Part shown: piece after piece, positions 28,225 through 39,250 of the stretch
Position numbering within the stretch: position 1 is the first letter of the stretch
Layout: every line of letters starts with the position of its first letter
Assembly (NCBI RefSeq): GCF_004917075.1
Contig: NZ_SSYB01000005.1
Coordinates: forward strand, 248,001-312,000
Origin: Geomonas edaphica
GTDB taxonomy: Bacteria > Desulfobacterota > Desulfuromonadia > Geobacterales > Geobacteraceae
Direction: 5' to 3'
DNA: 64,000 nucleotides
Notes under the pieces: model-generated
Told to the model about the DNA's origin: nothing
What the model saw: only the letters and a program-made list of their open reading frames with translations
Databases searched by the model: none
Position numbers and translations under genes: made by a program

Positions 28225-28500
28225 TCAGTGACCAGGTTTTTCCAGATCCCTCAAGGTCTCTTGTGTCTCGGTGAGTTTCTCCTGCAGGCGCTTCAGCTCC
28301 TGAGGGGTATAGACCTTGGTCCCTTTTTTGATTTCCTTGTCCAGGCGCTGCATCCGTTTGTAGATGTCGTCTACCTGATCCTTGCAGTTCTTGGAGGCAA
28401 GCAGGCACTCGTTCTTCTCAGCCTGAGTCTGCTGGGCGAACGCCCCTGTGCTACTTGTCAGGAACAAGGATCCTACCAATACCAGCATAACCCTTTTCAT
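28225..28500 (-). CDS. Small secreted helical protein, paralog 2 of tandem pair
   Basis: 91 residues. A signal peptide ends at GAFAQ, then comes a mostly helical mature part with the conserved core ECLLASKNCKDQVDDIYKR, a GTKVYTPQELKRL segment and a final coiled-coil-like helix. AGGAG lies 6 nt before the ATG at 28500. The adjacent upstream gene (28553-28828) encodes a protein of exactly the same length with the same motifs. The family is unnamed to me. Two cysteines (CX7C) could form a disulfide in the periplasm. Confidence 0.75.
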   Translation of the reverse strand: MKRVMLVLVGSLFLTSSTGAFAQQTQAEKNECLLASKNCKDQVDDIYKRMQRLDKEIKKGTKVYTPQELKRLQEKLTETQETLRDLEKPGH

Positions 28501-28552
28501 AGTGCACTCCTTTCTGTGACAGATGTTGATAGCCAACTGTTTAAGTTTACCC

Positions 28553-28828
28553 CTAACTGTCCGGATTTTCCAGAGCACGCAACACGTCGCTCGTTTCCTT
28601 CAGCTTGTCCTTGAGTTTCTTTAGTTCCTGAGGCGTGTAGACCCTGGTCCCCTTTTTGATCTCGCTGTTCAGCTTGTAGATCCTTTCCTTGATGTCGTCG
28701 ACTTGGTTCATGCAGTTCCTGGAGGCGAGCAGGCACTCGTCCTTCTGATCGGCCGAGGCCTGTGCGAAAGCCGGTACCGAAGACAGCATTGACAGCCCGG
28801 CAGCCAACAAAAGTGCCATCTTTCTCAT
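28553..28828 (-). CDS. Small secreted helical protein, paralog 1 of tandem pair
   Basis: 91 residues. A signal peptide ends at PAFAQ; the mature part has DECLLASRNCMNQVDDIKER, GTRVYTPQELKKL and a C-terminal helix LKETSDVLRALEN. AGGAG lies 7 nt before the ATG at 28828. It shares the architecture of the next gene, with a 52-bp gap and a common terminator after the second, so the pair is a duplication in one operon. Function unknown. Confidence 0.75.
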   Translation of the reverse strand: MRKMALLLAAGLSMLSSVPAFAQASADQKDECLLASRNCMNQVDDIKERIYKLNSEIKKGTRVYTPQELKKLKDKLKETSDVLRALENPDS

Positions 28829-28860
28829 ACGGTAGCTCCTTGTCTGATGAATTAAAAACC

Positions 28861-28876
28861 AGCAAGGATTGAACCA
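28861..28876 (-). promoter_or_regulatory. Possible sigma-54 promoter of the paralog pair
   Basis: On the minus strand TGGTTCAATCCTTGCT has the GG and GC doublets 10 bp apart and a TTGCT -12 element, 32 bp before the start codon. The -24 element departs from TGGCAC. The remainder of 28877-29046 shows no gene. Confidence 0.3.
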
Positions 28877-29046
28877 TATTGCCACACGTTGTCAACTCCG
28901 GTGAGAAATATTGGCTGAAGAGTTTGGGGGGGCTCTGCGGCAGGGGGCTTTACTCATAAAGCAGTGGCTCATGATGGAAAAGGAGTCAAAGCAGCAAGGA
29001 TGAGGGGGGGCACAGTGGCAGGCAGAGGGGAGACAACGTTGTGCAT

Positions 29047-29083
29047 AAAAAGAAAGGGCCGGAGAGTTGCCCCTCCGGCCCTT
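29047..29083 (-). terminator. Terminator of the porin gene
   Basis: AAGGGCCGGAG and its complement with an 8-nt loop, followed by a T-rich run (TTTCTTTTT) on the minus strand, 27 bp after the porin stop. Confidence 0.82.
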
Positions 29084-29109
29084 CGTTTGGATCTTTGTCT
29101 CGCTGGCTC

Positions 29110-30471
29110 TTAGAATGCGTAGCTCAGCTGAACGTTGACCAGGTACGGGTTGTCGGCGTCCGGCGCGGTTGCGTCGAAGTAGTTGCCGAGGAACGCGTAG
29201 GCACCTGCCACGCTGGCGCTCAGGTTGTCGTAGACCTTGTAGCCGACCTGGGCGTTGATCTCGGTGCCGATCGACTTGTCGCCGGCTGCGTTCTTCTTGC
29301 TGGTGGTCATGTAGCCAACGTTGGCGTTGTAGAAGACCTTGTCCATGGTCCCTTCGTAGCCTGCGAATACGCCGGCGGTGCCGAGGCCTTTAGCGGTGTT
29401 GTCGTTGCCAAGCAGCGAGGTGGAGGTGTTGATCGCCTGGCCCGGACGCTGGAGCAGCCACATGTTGGACGCGTTGAAGTAGGTGGTAGATGCAGCAACG
29501 GTCTGGAAGCTCTTCACGTCGCCGGTGTTGTTGTTGTCGCCGGAGAGGTAGTAGCCAGCGAAGTTGACCGAGCCCGGGCCGACCTTCACCTTGCCGGTGG
29601 CGCCGAACATGTAAGCAGAGATATCGGTGGTGCTGTTCTTCTCGCCGAACTGGTATGCAGCGAACGGCTTGACGACGGCGTCGCCGAATTTCATGTCGGC
29701 GTTGAGGCCGATCATGTGCAGCAGCTCGTAGTTCGGGACAGGTACCGTGGGAGCGGTAGTGGTGGCGGCGGTAAGCGCGGTGTCGTTCTGGATGTTGTAG
29801 TAGGTAGCCCCGACGGTGATGTCTTTGTTGATGGCGTATTTGCCGTCAACGACGATCAGGTCTGCGGTGTACTGGCCGGCACCGGTGTTGGTGGTGTCGG
29901 TAGATGCAATAGCAGCGGTGTTGTCGTCGAAGCGGAACCAGCCGAGCGACCCGGTGAAGTTGTCGACCTTCTTGGTGGCGATGACGCCGGTCATGTCAGC
30001 GAGGAGGAAGAGGCTCTGGTAAGCATCGGCCCAGGGCTGGCTACCGACCTTGAAGTTGGCACCGGTGATCGGGCAGTTGAAGTCGAGGTAGACGTTCTTG
30101 GTTTCGAGGGTCAGCGCGTCGGCATCGAGGTTACCGGAGTCGTTGCCGTTGTAGGTCCCCTTGTAGCCTTTGCCGTCGGTGACCTTGATGCCGCCAAAGC
30201 GGGTATCGAGTTCGAAGTGGGTGACCAGCTTCAGGTTGTCGTTTGCCTTGGCGGTGTACATGATGCGTGCACGCTGCTCGGCGAAGAAGCCGGAATGCGC
30301 GTCGTCGGATGCGAGGACTTTAGCGTCGCCGCCCTGGAGCGCGTTGGTCTGGAAGCCCATGAACTTGAACATCCCGTGGAACTCGTTCTCCAGCGCCATT
30401 GCCGGAACGGCGGTTGCTGCGCTAAGCGCGCTTACGGCTGCAAATGCAAGCAGTTTCTTTTGAAAGCTCAT
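29110..30471 (-). CDS. OmpJ-like outer membrane porin
   Basis: 453 residues. A signal peptide (MSFQKKLLAFAAVSALSAATAVPAMA) is followed by LENEFHGMFKFMGF and many alternating strands (AEQRARIMYTAKANDNLKL, KNVYLDFNCP, ANFKVGSQPW), ending in VNVQLSYAF with the C-terminal Phe recognised by the BAM machinery. The arrangement resembles Geobacter OmpJ, an abundant porin linked to cytochrome content and metal reduction; the OmpJ identity is inference. AGGAGG precedes the ATG. A leader of about 260 nt with an internal terminator lies upstream. Confidence 0.78.
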   Translation of the reverse strand: MSFQKKLLAFAAVSALSAATAVPAMALENEFHGMFKFMGFQTNALQGGDAKVLASDDAHSGFFAEQRARIMYTAKANDNLKLVTHFELDTRFGGIKVTDGKGYKGTYNGNDSGNLDADALTLETKNVYLDFNCPITGANFKVGSQPWADAYQSLFLLADMTGVIATKKVDNFTGSLGWFRFDDNTAAIASTDTTNTGAGQYTADLIVVDGKYAINKDITVGATYYNIQNDTALTAATTTAPTVPVPNYELLHMIGLNADMKFGDAVVKPFAAYQFGEKNSTTDISAYMFGATGKVKVGPGSVNFAGYYLSGDNNNTGDVKSFQTVAASTTYFNASNMWLLQRPGQAINTSTSLLGNDNTAKGLGTAGVFAGYEGTMDKVFYNANVGYMTTSKKNAAGDKSIGTEINAQVGYKVYDNLSASVAGAYAFLGNYFDATAPDADNPYLVNVQLSYAF

Positions 30472-30552
30472 TGTCTACCTCCTGGTTGGTTGTTAAACAC
30501 AATATATTTGCTTCTATGCCGACTTTCGCCTAAAGGGCGAAACTCATTACGC

Positions 30553-30607
30553 AAAAAGAGCCCTCGAGTCAGCCACAGTTAATGAACCGGGAGATGTGAG
30601 AGCTCTT
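30553..30607 (-). promoter_or_regulatory. Attenuator-like terminator in the porin leader
   Basis: On the minus strand AAGAGCTCTC pairs over 10 bp (one G-U) with GAGGGCTCTT, followed by TTTTT, about 82 nt before the porin start codon and inside the predicted transcript. A second hairpin (TTTCGCC-CTTTA-GGCGAAA) lies closer to the gene. Confidence 0.5.
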
Positions 30608-30735
30608 GTGTTAGTGTCCTGCGGCTGTTTTGAGTCAGCAACGATTATCTCCTCGACATAAAAGCAGAACGTCACGCAGAGCAGCCTGTACAGCCTATCC
30701 CAATGAGCAAACCACTGTTATATAAATCTGGCGCC

Positions 30736-30763
30736 ACTATATTATTATTCAAACAAATGTCAA
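30736..30763 (-). promoter_or_regulatory. Sigma-70 promoter of the porin gene
   Basis: TTGACA (30758-30763), a 16-bp spacer and TATAGT (30736-30741) on the minus strand. It implies a 5' leader of about 260 nt, which accounts for most of the 30472-30805 intergenic stretch. A weak hairpin with eight Ts just upstream may end the mce transcript. Confidence 0.65.
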
Positions 30764-30805
30764 CAAAAAAAAATTCGGCTCATGAGATATCGAATGTTGC
30801 ATGTG

Positions 30806-31219
30806 TCAATGGCAGTCGTCGTGCGCCTCACACAGTTCCGTCAGCACACCGTTACTACTCTTGGGGTGTAGAAAGGCGATACGTGCACCATGGGCGCCGT
30901 TTCTTGGGGTCGCGTCGATCATGCGCGTGCCGCCGGCCACCAGTCTGGCGATGGTAGCTTCGATATCTTTCACGCCGTAGGCCACGTGGTGTACGCCGGG
31001 GCCGTTCTTCTCGAGGAACTTGGCTACCGGGCTCTCCGGCGAGGTCGGCTCCAGCAGTTCGATCTTGGATTCACCGATGGATAGAAAAGCTACTTTTACT
31101 AACTGGCTGGGGACCTCTTCGATGCCTGCGAAGTTCATTCCGAGGATGTCGCGGTAAAAAGGAAGTGCTTCTTCGATTGATGTGACTGCTACGCCAAGGT
31201 GATTTATCTTGTTGAGCAT
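30806..31219 (-). CDS. mce: Methylmalonyl-CoA epimerase
   Basis: A 137-residue vicinal-oxygen-chelate protein of typical epimerase length. Metal-binding residues are visible in INHLGVAV, GPGVHHVAYGV and GVLTELCEA, and KIELLEPTSPESPVAKFL is the family signature. It interconverts (R)- and (S)-methylmalonyl-CoA in the cytoplasm between propionyl-CoA carboxylase and the mutase. GGGGAG precedes the ATG. It lies 258 bp downstream of the mutase gene in the same direction. Confidence 0.95.
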   Translation of the reverse strand: MLNKINHLGVAVTSIEEALPFYRDILGMNFAGIEEVPSQLVKVAFLSIGESKIELLEPTSPESPVAKFLEKNGPGVHHVAYGVKDIEATIARLVAGGTRMIDATPRNGAHGARIAFLHPKSSNGVLTELCEAHDDCH

Positions 31220-31421
31220 GCGTCTCCCCTGTTGCGTGCCAGAATAAATCTGACCGCGGAAAATATTACAGCAAAATGAAATGGGTGCAAGTTACAGTTT
31301 TGAAAAATTTGCTCAGTGGGAGCAGCCTGAGAAGTATTTAGGTGCAGGCATTGACTGTGTAGTTGGGAAAAAAGGCGGCAAGAACCGTGGTTGTGTGGTT
31401 GCAACTGTCTGGAAGAGTGTG

Positions 31422-31460
31422 GTTCCTGCCGGAACAACGTGATGCTGCTCCGGCAGGAAC
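31422..31460 (-). repeat. Stable stem-loop after the mutase gene
   Basis: A perfect 12-bp inverted repeat (GTTCCTGCCGGA and complement) with a 15-nt loop, 17 bp after the mutase stop. No T tract follows on the minus strand, so it may protect the 3' end rather than terminate. Confidence 0.5.
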
Positions 31461-31477
31461 TGTTTGCTTGTTTGTGG

Positions 31478-33130
31478 TTAAAGGACCACGGTTTCTCTGT
31501 GTATACCGAAGACGCCGCGCATGACGTTGGCGATTTCGCCGAGAGTCGCGTAGCTCTTAACTGCGTCGAGGATAAAGGGCATAAGGTTCTCGCTTCCCTT
31601 GGCAGCCTGCTCCAGTGCCTTGAGCGTCGTTTCGACTTTTGCAGTGTCACGGGCGCCTTTCATTCTGGCAAGCGCTTCCTTCTGCTTAACCTCCACCTCG
31701 TCAGTGACCTTCAGAAGACCCTGCGGCGCGCCTTCCTCGACGGTGAACTTGTTCACGCCGACGATGATGGTCTCGTCCTTCTCGATGGAGCGCTGGTACG
31801 CATAAGCGGAATCCTGGATCTCCTTTTGCTGGAATCCCTTCGAGATCGCCTCGACCGCGCCGCCAAGCGAGTCGATCTTCTCGATGTATGCCATTGCCTG
31901 CTGCTCGATCTGGTCCGTCATGGACTCGACGAGGAAGGAACCGGCCAGCGGGTCGATGGAGTCGGCGACGCCGGACTCGTACGCGATTACCTGTTGGGTC
32001 CTGAGTGCGATGCGCACCGACTCCTCGGTGGGAAGCGCAAGCGCCTCGTCACGGGAGTTCGTGTGCAGCGACTGGGTGCCGCCAAGGACGGCGGCGAGCG
32101 CCTGCAGCGTCACGCGCATGATGTTGTTGTCCGGCTGCTGCGCGGTGAGGGTGCACCCGGCCGTCTGGGTGTGGAAGCGCAGCATCTGGGAACGCGGGTC
32201 CTTTGCCTTGAAGCGCTCGCGCATGATGCGGCTCCACATGCGGCGGGCGGCGCGGAACTTGGCCACTTCCTCGAGGAGGTTGTTATGAGAGTTAAAGAAG
32301 AAGGCGAGGCGCGGCGCGAACTCGTCCACGTCGAGCCCCGCCTTTACGGCGGCCTCGACGTACGCGATGCCGTCGGCCAGGGTGAATGCCACTTCCTGCA
32401 CGGCGGAGGAGCCTGCCTCGCGGATGTGGTAGCCGGAGATGGAGATCGTGTTCCACTTGGGAACGTTATCCCTGCAGTAGGCGAAGATGTCGGTGATGAT
32501 GCGCATCGACTCCTTCGGCGGATAGATGTAGGTACCGCGGGCCATGTACTCCTTGAGGATGTCGTTTTGGATGGTGCCGGAGATCTTGTCGGCGGAGACC
32601 CCCTGCTTCTCGGCTACCGCGATGTACATGGCCAACAGGATGGCCGCAGTGGAGTTGATCGTCATCGAGGTGGAGACCTTGTCCAGCGGGATCCCGTCGA
32701 AGAGAACCTCCATGTCCGCCAGCGAGTCGATGGCGACCCCGACCTTGCCCACTTCGCCACGGCTCATCGAGGCGTCGGAGTCGTATCCCATCTGGGTCGG
32801 GAGGTCGAAGGCGATGGAGAGGCCGGTCTGGCCGGCGGAGAGCAGGTACTTGTAGCGCTCGTTGGACTCGGCGGCGTTGCCAAAGCCTGCATACTGGCGC
32901 ATGGTCCAGAACCTGCCGCGGTACATGGTCGGCTGCACGCCGCGCGTGAACGGGTACTGCCCGGGAAAGCCCAAGTTCTCCCCGTAGCCCGGGTAGTCGA
33001 ACTGCGGCGCGTAGCAGCGCTCGAGTTCCATGTCGGAGCTGTTCTTGAACGAGCCCCTGCGCTCGGGCGCCTTGGCCATGCTTTTCTCAACTGCTGCCTG
33101 CCATGCCTGCTTCTTTTCAGAAATGCTCAT
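31478..33130 (-). CDS. mcmA: Methylmalonyl-CoA mutase, catalytic subunit without B12 domain
   Basis: 550 residues forming the TIM-barrel catalytic domain only. Substrate-binding features are [29 protein letters not shown] and [11 protein letters not shown], with [15 protein letters not shown] further on. The C-terminal cobalamin-binding domain (DxHxxG) of single-chain mutases is absent, so a separate small B12-binding subunit must exist elsewhere; it is not in this window. The enzyme interconverts succinyl-CoA and methylmalonyl-CoA. An isobutyryl-CoA mutase-type large subunit has the same length and is an alternative, but the mce gene next to it favours methylmalonyl-CoA. AGGAG precedes the ATG. 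Confidence 0.88.
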   Translation of the reverse strand: MSISEKKQAWQAAVEKSMAKAPERRGSFKNSSDMELERCYAPQFDYPGYGENLGFPGQYPFTRGVQPTMYRGRFWTMRQYAGFGNAAESNERYKYLLSAGQTGLSIAFDLPTQMGYDSDASMSRGEVGKVGVAIDSLADMEVLFDGIPLDKVSTSMTINSTAAILLAMYIAVAEKQGVSADKISGTIQNDILKEYMARGTYIYPPKESMRIITDIFAYCRDNVPKWNTISISGYHIREAGSSAVQEVAFTLADGIAYVEAAVKAGLDVDEFAPRLAFFFNSHNNLLEEVAKFRAARRMWSRIMRERFKAKDPRSQMLRFHTQTAGCTLTAQQPDNNIMRVTLQALAAVLGGTQSLHTNSRDEALALPTEESVRIALRTQQVIAYESGVADSIDPLAGSFLVESMTDQIEQQAMAYIEKIDSLGGAVEAISKGFQQKEIQDSAYAYQRSIEKDETIIVGVNKFTVEEGAPQGLLKVTDEVEVKQKEALARMKGARDTAKVETTLKALEQAAKGSENLMPFILDAVKSYATLGEIANVMRGVFGIHRETVVL

Positions 33131-33431
33131 GTTGCTCTCCTGGCGGTACCAAAGTGTTTGTGATGAGAGGAAAGGTTCGAAGACGTTTTTTGTTTACGCT
33201 AAATTTACGGGAAAGGGAATTATTTTTTATTAACTGTCACGGCCGATTTGAGCCGGGACTGGATCTCAAACTGTTTTATTTTTAGAATGATGATCTAAAT
33301 ATCAAAATTTATGTAAAAACAACAGCTTATCTTGTCGTGCTTCGGCGGCCTTCTTTCTGCTTGTTTTATTTCTGAACGATTCCGTAAAATGTCGATCTGT
33401 CATACAAAACGCAAACGCCGTGATAACATTC

Positions 33432-33471
33432 TGTTTTACAACGACTTTCGGGATTATTTCTCTTGTAAAAC
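33432..33471. promoter_or_regulatory. Inverted TTGTAAAAC motifs in the mutase upstream region
   Basis: GTTTTACAA (33432-33440) and TTGTAAAAC (33463-33471) form a 9-bp inverted repeat, and each extends to TTGT-AAA-ACAA/G palindromes. A related TGTAAAAACA lies near 33311 and TTGTTTTAC near 39083 before the carboxylase operon. The rest of 33131-33545 is AT-rich and shows no gene. Confidence 0.4.
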
Positions 33472-33491
33472 AAGCCCGGGGTTTCTATAGT
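33463..33491 (+). promoter_or_regulatory. Promoter of the 67-residue zinc ribbon gene
   Basis: TTGTAA (33463-33468), a 17-bp spacer and TATAGT (33486-33491), 55 bp before the ATG. The -35 box overlaps a TTGTAAAACAA palindrome. Confidence 0.55.
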
Positions 33492-33545
33492 TCACTTCGA
33501 CAAAAAAACAAAGAGCGCCCCATCGGGGGCTGGAGGAGAACCTAG

Positions 33546-33749
33546 ATGCAATGTCCCGTATGCAAGAACGATGAACACAACGGCATGGACCTTCGTGCCG
33601 GAGCCTTTAACGAAGACCTCGTCGAGTGCCCGACCTGCGGTACCACCTGGTCCGTCAACCACGGCATGATGGCCATCGTGAAGGACCCCCTTGCAGACAC
33701 CTTCCTCGAGGCACTCTCCGGCGACAACATCTGCTTCGCCGCCGCTTGA
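33546..33749 (+). CDS. Small zinc-ribbon-like protein
   Basis: 67 residues beginning MQCPVCKNDEHNGMDL, with CPTCGTTWSVNHGMM in the middle: two CxxC pairs about 25 residues apart, a zinc ribbon pattern. GGAGG lies 7-8 nt before the ATG. It is divergent from the mutase gene, with its own promoter and terminator, and could regulate or simply neighbour the propionate genes. No named family recognised. Confidence 0.72.
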   Translation: MQCPVCKNDEHNGMDLRAGAFNEDLVECPTCGTTWSVNHGMMAIVKDPLADTFLEALSGDNICFAAA

Positions 33750-33804
33750 TACGCTGACAAAAAAACAACTGACCCGGCCGTTTGCGCGGGGTCAGTCGAT
33801 GAGG

Positions 33805-33840
33805 AAAAGGGCTCCGGATGGTTACATCCGGAGCCCTTTT
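33805..33840. terminator. Bidirectional terminator
   Basis: GGGCTCCGGATG and complement, 12 bp, with a 4-nt loop, flanked by AAAA and TTTT. It serves both the zinc-ribbon gene and the convergent carboxylase operon. Confidence 0.85.
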
Positions 33841-33859
33841 GCGTCGTGCAGACGACCCC

Positions 33860-36800
33860 CTAGAGTACCGCCTTCAGGTACTCGGAGGTGAGGGTGCGCT
33901 TCTCTTTCTCGAGCGCGTTCACATCGACCTCGACGAACTTCTCGTCAGGGGTGACCTTGAAGAGCGGCTGCCCTTTGGAGACGATGGTGCCGTCGCCGGA
34001 GGTGACGAGGATCTTGTCGATGGTTCCCGAGAAGGGTGCGTACACCTTGTTGAACATCTTCATGACTTCGATGATGTAGAGCGCTTGCCCCTTCTCGAAG
34101 TGCATACCCTCGGTGACGAATGCCGGCATCCCCGGGGCCTCCTGCGCGTAGTACATGCCGCCGCAGGCTGCGACGATCTCGTCGGCCTTGGTGGCCGGCG
34201 GCGGAACCAGCACCTTCTTCATGCGGGCCTGCAGGTCGGTATCGTTCAGGTACTCGGGGATGGTGATCTCGAGGTCCTCCTCGACGCGCAGGTCCCAGAA
34301 CTTGGTGTTCTGGCCGACGAGGAAGAGCATGCCCAGAAGCTCCAGGCCCGCCTCGTAGCCGAAGTGGGCGGAACGGATCTGCTGCCAGGTATCCGCGTCG
34401 AAGCCCCCCTGCGGTTCCTCCTTGTTGACGATCTCGTTCAGGGTGAAGTACTCGTCACGAGCGAGACCGAAGTTTTCGCGCAGCGTTCTCGAGAAGCGCA
34501 GCGCCTGCTGCAGCAGTTCGTTGTCGTGGCTCCAGATGATCTCCGCCGCAGGCTTGTGCGGACGGTGGTTCATGTGCAGGTACTCGTAGGTCTCGTTCAG
34601 AACACCTACCGGATTCCTAAGCCAAACAACCTTGCCTTTGTCGATCCTGAAGTTCTTGGTGTTGATCGACAGCCAGCCAGAAAGGAGGTGCGGGTCGCCG
34701 AGCAGTCGCTCGATGGGGCGGATGATCAGGGTCCCCTTGCGGTCCAGAAGCGCCGACATGTTCTTCGATTCTTTTGCCGCAACCTCGGGCTGGTCGGCAT
34801 AGGCGTCGGCCACCATCTTCGCGTAGTGCTTCTTCATCTGCAGGAAGGCGTAGACCGGATCGAGCTTGTTCGCCTCCTCCTTCAGGGTGCCGACCAGGGT
34901 GAGGTACGGGACCACGAAGCGGGTGGTCGGCTTCGCCATCACGTTCCTACCGAGGAACCAGTTCACCAGGCCGTAGTGGAACTCGAGGTTCGTTGCGAGG
35001 TCGGAGCCGCGCAGCGTGGTGGCGCGCAGCACCTCGGACATCTTGTCGTAGCTTGCCTTCCTGTCATCGCCGGTGGTGAGCAAGAGGGCGATGTTGGAGT
35101 CGTAGGCGCCGGCTACCTTGTACTTCATGAAGATGCCGGTATCCGGGTTCAGCATGCTGATACCCTGGTCGTCGCGGATCTCACCCTCGATCGGCTTAGA
35201 CCAGTAACGGATCATCCCCCCTGCGTGCGGGGAGAGGGAGGCGTCGGTGGCGTTAAGGCGTGCCTCGACGGCGGCGTTCATGCGGACGAAACGCTGCGGT
35301 TTAGGCACCCGCTTCTTGTGGCGTGCGAGGAGCGCCATCGCCTCGACGAGGCTTTCGACCACGAAGAAGTCGTTGGCATCGTCCGGGTTCACGAACTTGA
35401 GCGCGTAGCAGAGTTCGGTAACGCGGTGCTCCACCTGGATCCTCGTGTTGACCTCCATGAAGTAATGGCGGTCGCGGTCGACGATGCACTCGAAGGTGGA
35501 GGCGGAGTCAAGCCCTACCGCCTTACCGAAGCGCTCGGATTCCTCTTCCATCCGCTTCAGGACCTTGAGGTCGCTTTCGAGCGCCTTCACCTCTGCCTTG
35601 CGGCCTGCGGCCTTCGCTTCTTCGATGGCGGCCATGAGCCCTTCCTGGGTCACCGAAACCTCGAGGAGTTTCTGCTCGTGCATCTGCAGGGAGCAGTCGC
35701 GGCCGCCAAGGGCGATGCACCAGTCGCCGTTGCCCAGCAGCTGGATCTCGTTGTGCCTCGTCTGCTCGATGTTGAGCTCGACGAGGACGTTCTTGTTGTC
35801 GCCTATGCCGTTGGCCTTGACCTCGTTCAGGATCTCGCGCACGAGACCCGGGGCGTCGGCTGCCGCCTTGGCGATGTCCGCGTCGGAGGCGTTTTTCTTG
35901 GTGAGGAGCGCCGCGCCGAGGAGGCGTTGCCCTTTACCACCGCCGCCGCCGATCGCCTTCAGACGGACGCGGGACTGCGGGTGCTTCTTCAGCATCGCGG
36001 CGCATTCCGCCTCGACCTGTGCGCAGAGCTCCTCGATGGAGAAGAGGTCGACGCCCCTGGCGTAGGAGGCGTACAGGATGTGGTCCGCCAGGTCCTCCAG
36101 GGAGAGCTTCTCGTCGGCGAGGACCTTCTGGTCGCACTGGAGCCCGTCGGAGTTCGCGAGCGCGAGGAGTTTTTCGCGGGTGCCGTGCTTCTTCACGAGG
36201 GTACGGGCGGTGACGTTGTCGATACCCGGGGTGACCGAGACGTTGACCGAGAGCGCGGTCCTTTTCGCCTCGTCCTTCTTGCCGGCGCCGGTCTGGGTGG
36301 CGGCGCAGGGGCCGATGAAGTTGAGACCTGCCTTCTCGATGGCGCCGACGAACTCGTCGTCCTCGGCCATGAAGCCGTAGCCTGCGAAGATGGAGTCATA
36401 GCCGTTGTCGATGGCGATGTTGATGATCTGGTGGATACGCTCGACGCGCTCCTCCTTGCTGGCGCCGGTGTAGTCGGGCACGCGGTGTACGCGCTTGGAG
36501 TCGGTCAGGGTACGCAGCTCGGGGGCCAGGGCGTTCGGGTAGACGATCGAGTCCTTCTCGGAGAGGAGGATGCCGTAGTGGGTGATGCCCATCTCCTGGT
36601 AAACGTCCATCGCCTCTTTCCGGATCGGTCCGCGGCAGACGATGAGCGGCTTTAGGTCCTCACAGGAGAAGGAGCGGACCCACGCGGACTGCGAGAGGCC
36701 GAGTCGGCGGTCCCGGTGGATCATCGGGTTCGTGGTGTATTTTTCGGACGTGTGTGCCATCGATTTCATCTCCGTTACGTTATATGTCGCCGTCGAGGGG

Positions 36801-36906
36801 CGCACTCCCTGCATGGCGGCCGTTCCCTGAGCGGCGAAACCTGCGGGCATACCGGGAGCCGTGCTCCCACCCTGAGCAATTCCAATTCCCAAGTCAGTAG
36901 TGGCCA

Positions 36907-36907
<1 letters not shown>
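33860..36907 (-). CDS. Biotin carboxylase plus biotin carrier (acyl-CoA carboxylase alpha)
   Basis: A large 1015-residue subunit. It has a Gly/Ala-rich N-terminal extension of about 60 residues, a biotin carboxylase region with the ATP-grasp glycine loop IGGGGGKGQRL, an EMxVNTRIQVEHRVTE motif (FMEVNTRIQVEH), and a long middle region. At the C-terminus a biotinyl domain carries the carrier lysine in VMKMFNKVYAPF. It carboxylates its own biotin with bicarbonate and ATP. Its start overlaps the stop of the carboxyltransferase gene (TAATG), so the subunits are coupled. Substrate is inferred as propionyl-CoA from the neighbouring mce and mutase; acetyl-CoA is possible. It is longer than usual alpha subunits (about 660). 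Confidence 0.85.
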
Positions 36908-38620
<1,713 letters not shown>

Positions 38621-38631
<11 letters not shown>

Positions 38632-38692
38632 TGGTGGCATCCTTCCTGGCGTTGTGATTTTGCATCTGTTTCGGGGGTGCAGCGCAGCTCAT
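38621..38692 (-). CDS. Upstream ORF (23 residues) overlapping the carboxyltransferase start
   Basis: [23 protein letters not shown] is preceded by AGGAGG 6 nt from its ATG, a better ribosome site than that of the main gene. Its TAA stop lies 8 nt past the first base of the carboxyltransferase ATG, so reinitiation or coupling is possible. It may be a leader peptide or a fortuitous ORF. Confidence 0.4.
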
Positions 38693-39222
38693 CTACTTCC
38701 TCCTGGTTTGATATTAAAAAAGTGTTGCACTTTGGTTCGTCAGTTATCGAAAACGTCAACCTCCGGGCGGTAAGGGAGGCTCTTATCGTGGCCGCCCGTT
38801 TTAGGCTGCCTGAAACCGCCGGCTGGAATCCGGCGGTCGCCGTCCTTCGTGCGGGGGCGGGGCCTGGGGCACGATCCGGAGGCTAATGCTGCGTTATTAG
38901 TGGCTTTTGGTGAATCGGAAGGGGTGGTGCGGCGGAGAAAGGTACTGTCGGTCGGGCCGGTGTAACGTCCTTTTCACGTATCATGCAGCATTCGAAATTT
39001 CATTTTAACTAAAAGAGCATTCGGGCTGATGGAACCTGGCCTGGGTGCGCCGGAACAGCTAATGATGCGTAGTAAAACGAACTATTGTTTTACTTTTAGG
39101 CGCGTACCCTTCATAAGGTTTTGCTGTAAAAAAGTCAATAAGAAAAAGCGTGTATACGGCCAAAGTGCTGGAAATACGGTGGTTATAGGGAGAGTAAAAA
39201 ATAGGAGGGTGAGGAGGGGAGG
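38693..39222. other. Intergenic stretch upstream of the carboxylase operon, no gene seen
   Basis: About 530 bp without a credible gene. It contains a short AAAGTG-CAA-CACTTT palindrome followed by Ts (38715-38735), an 8-bp GC stem ACCGCCGG/CCGGCGGT (near 38817-38837) and an AT-rich part with TTGTTTTAC (near 39083). Promoter elements are not clear. Confidence 0.5.
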
Positions 39223-39250
39223 AAAAGCTGACAGGGGGTGCCTGTCAGCT
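39223..39250 (-). terminator. Terminator of the larA-glcD-glcF operon
   Basis: AGCTGACAGG and its complement with a 5-nt loop, followed by TTTT on the minus strand. The 5' arm overlaps the last codons of glcF. Confidence 0.8.

Noticed and set aside
28861-28906. TTGACA-based sigma-70 promoter for the paralog pair
   Set aside because: A TTGACA is present, but no -10 box lies at 16-18 bp; the sigma-54-like site fits slightly better and is itself weak.
29041-30582. 513-codon frame antisense to the porin gene
   Set aside because: Covers the terminator, the porin and its leader; no ribosome site or protein features.
33818-36655. 945-codon open frame on the plus strand, antisense to the biotin carboxylase gene
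   Set aside because: Composition is Val/Leu/Arg/Asp-rich without domains and it mirrors a well-supported gene; long antisense frames are expected at this GC content.
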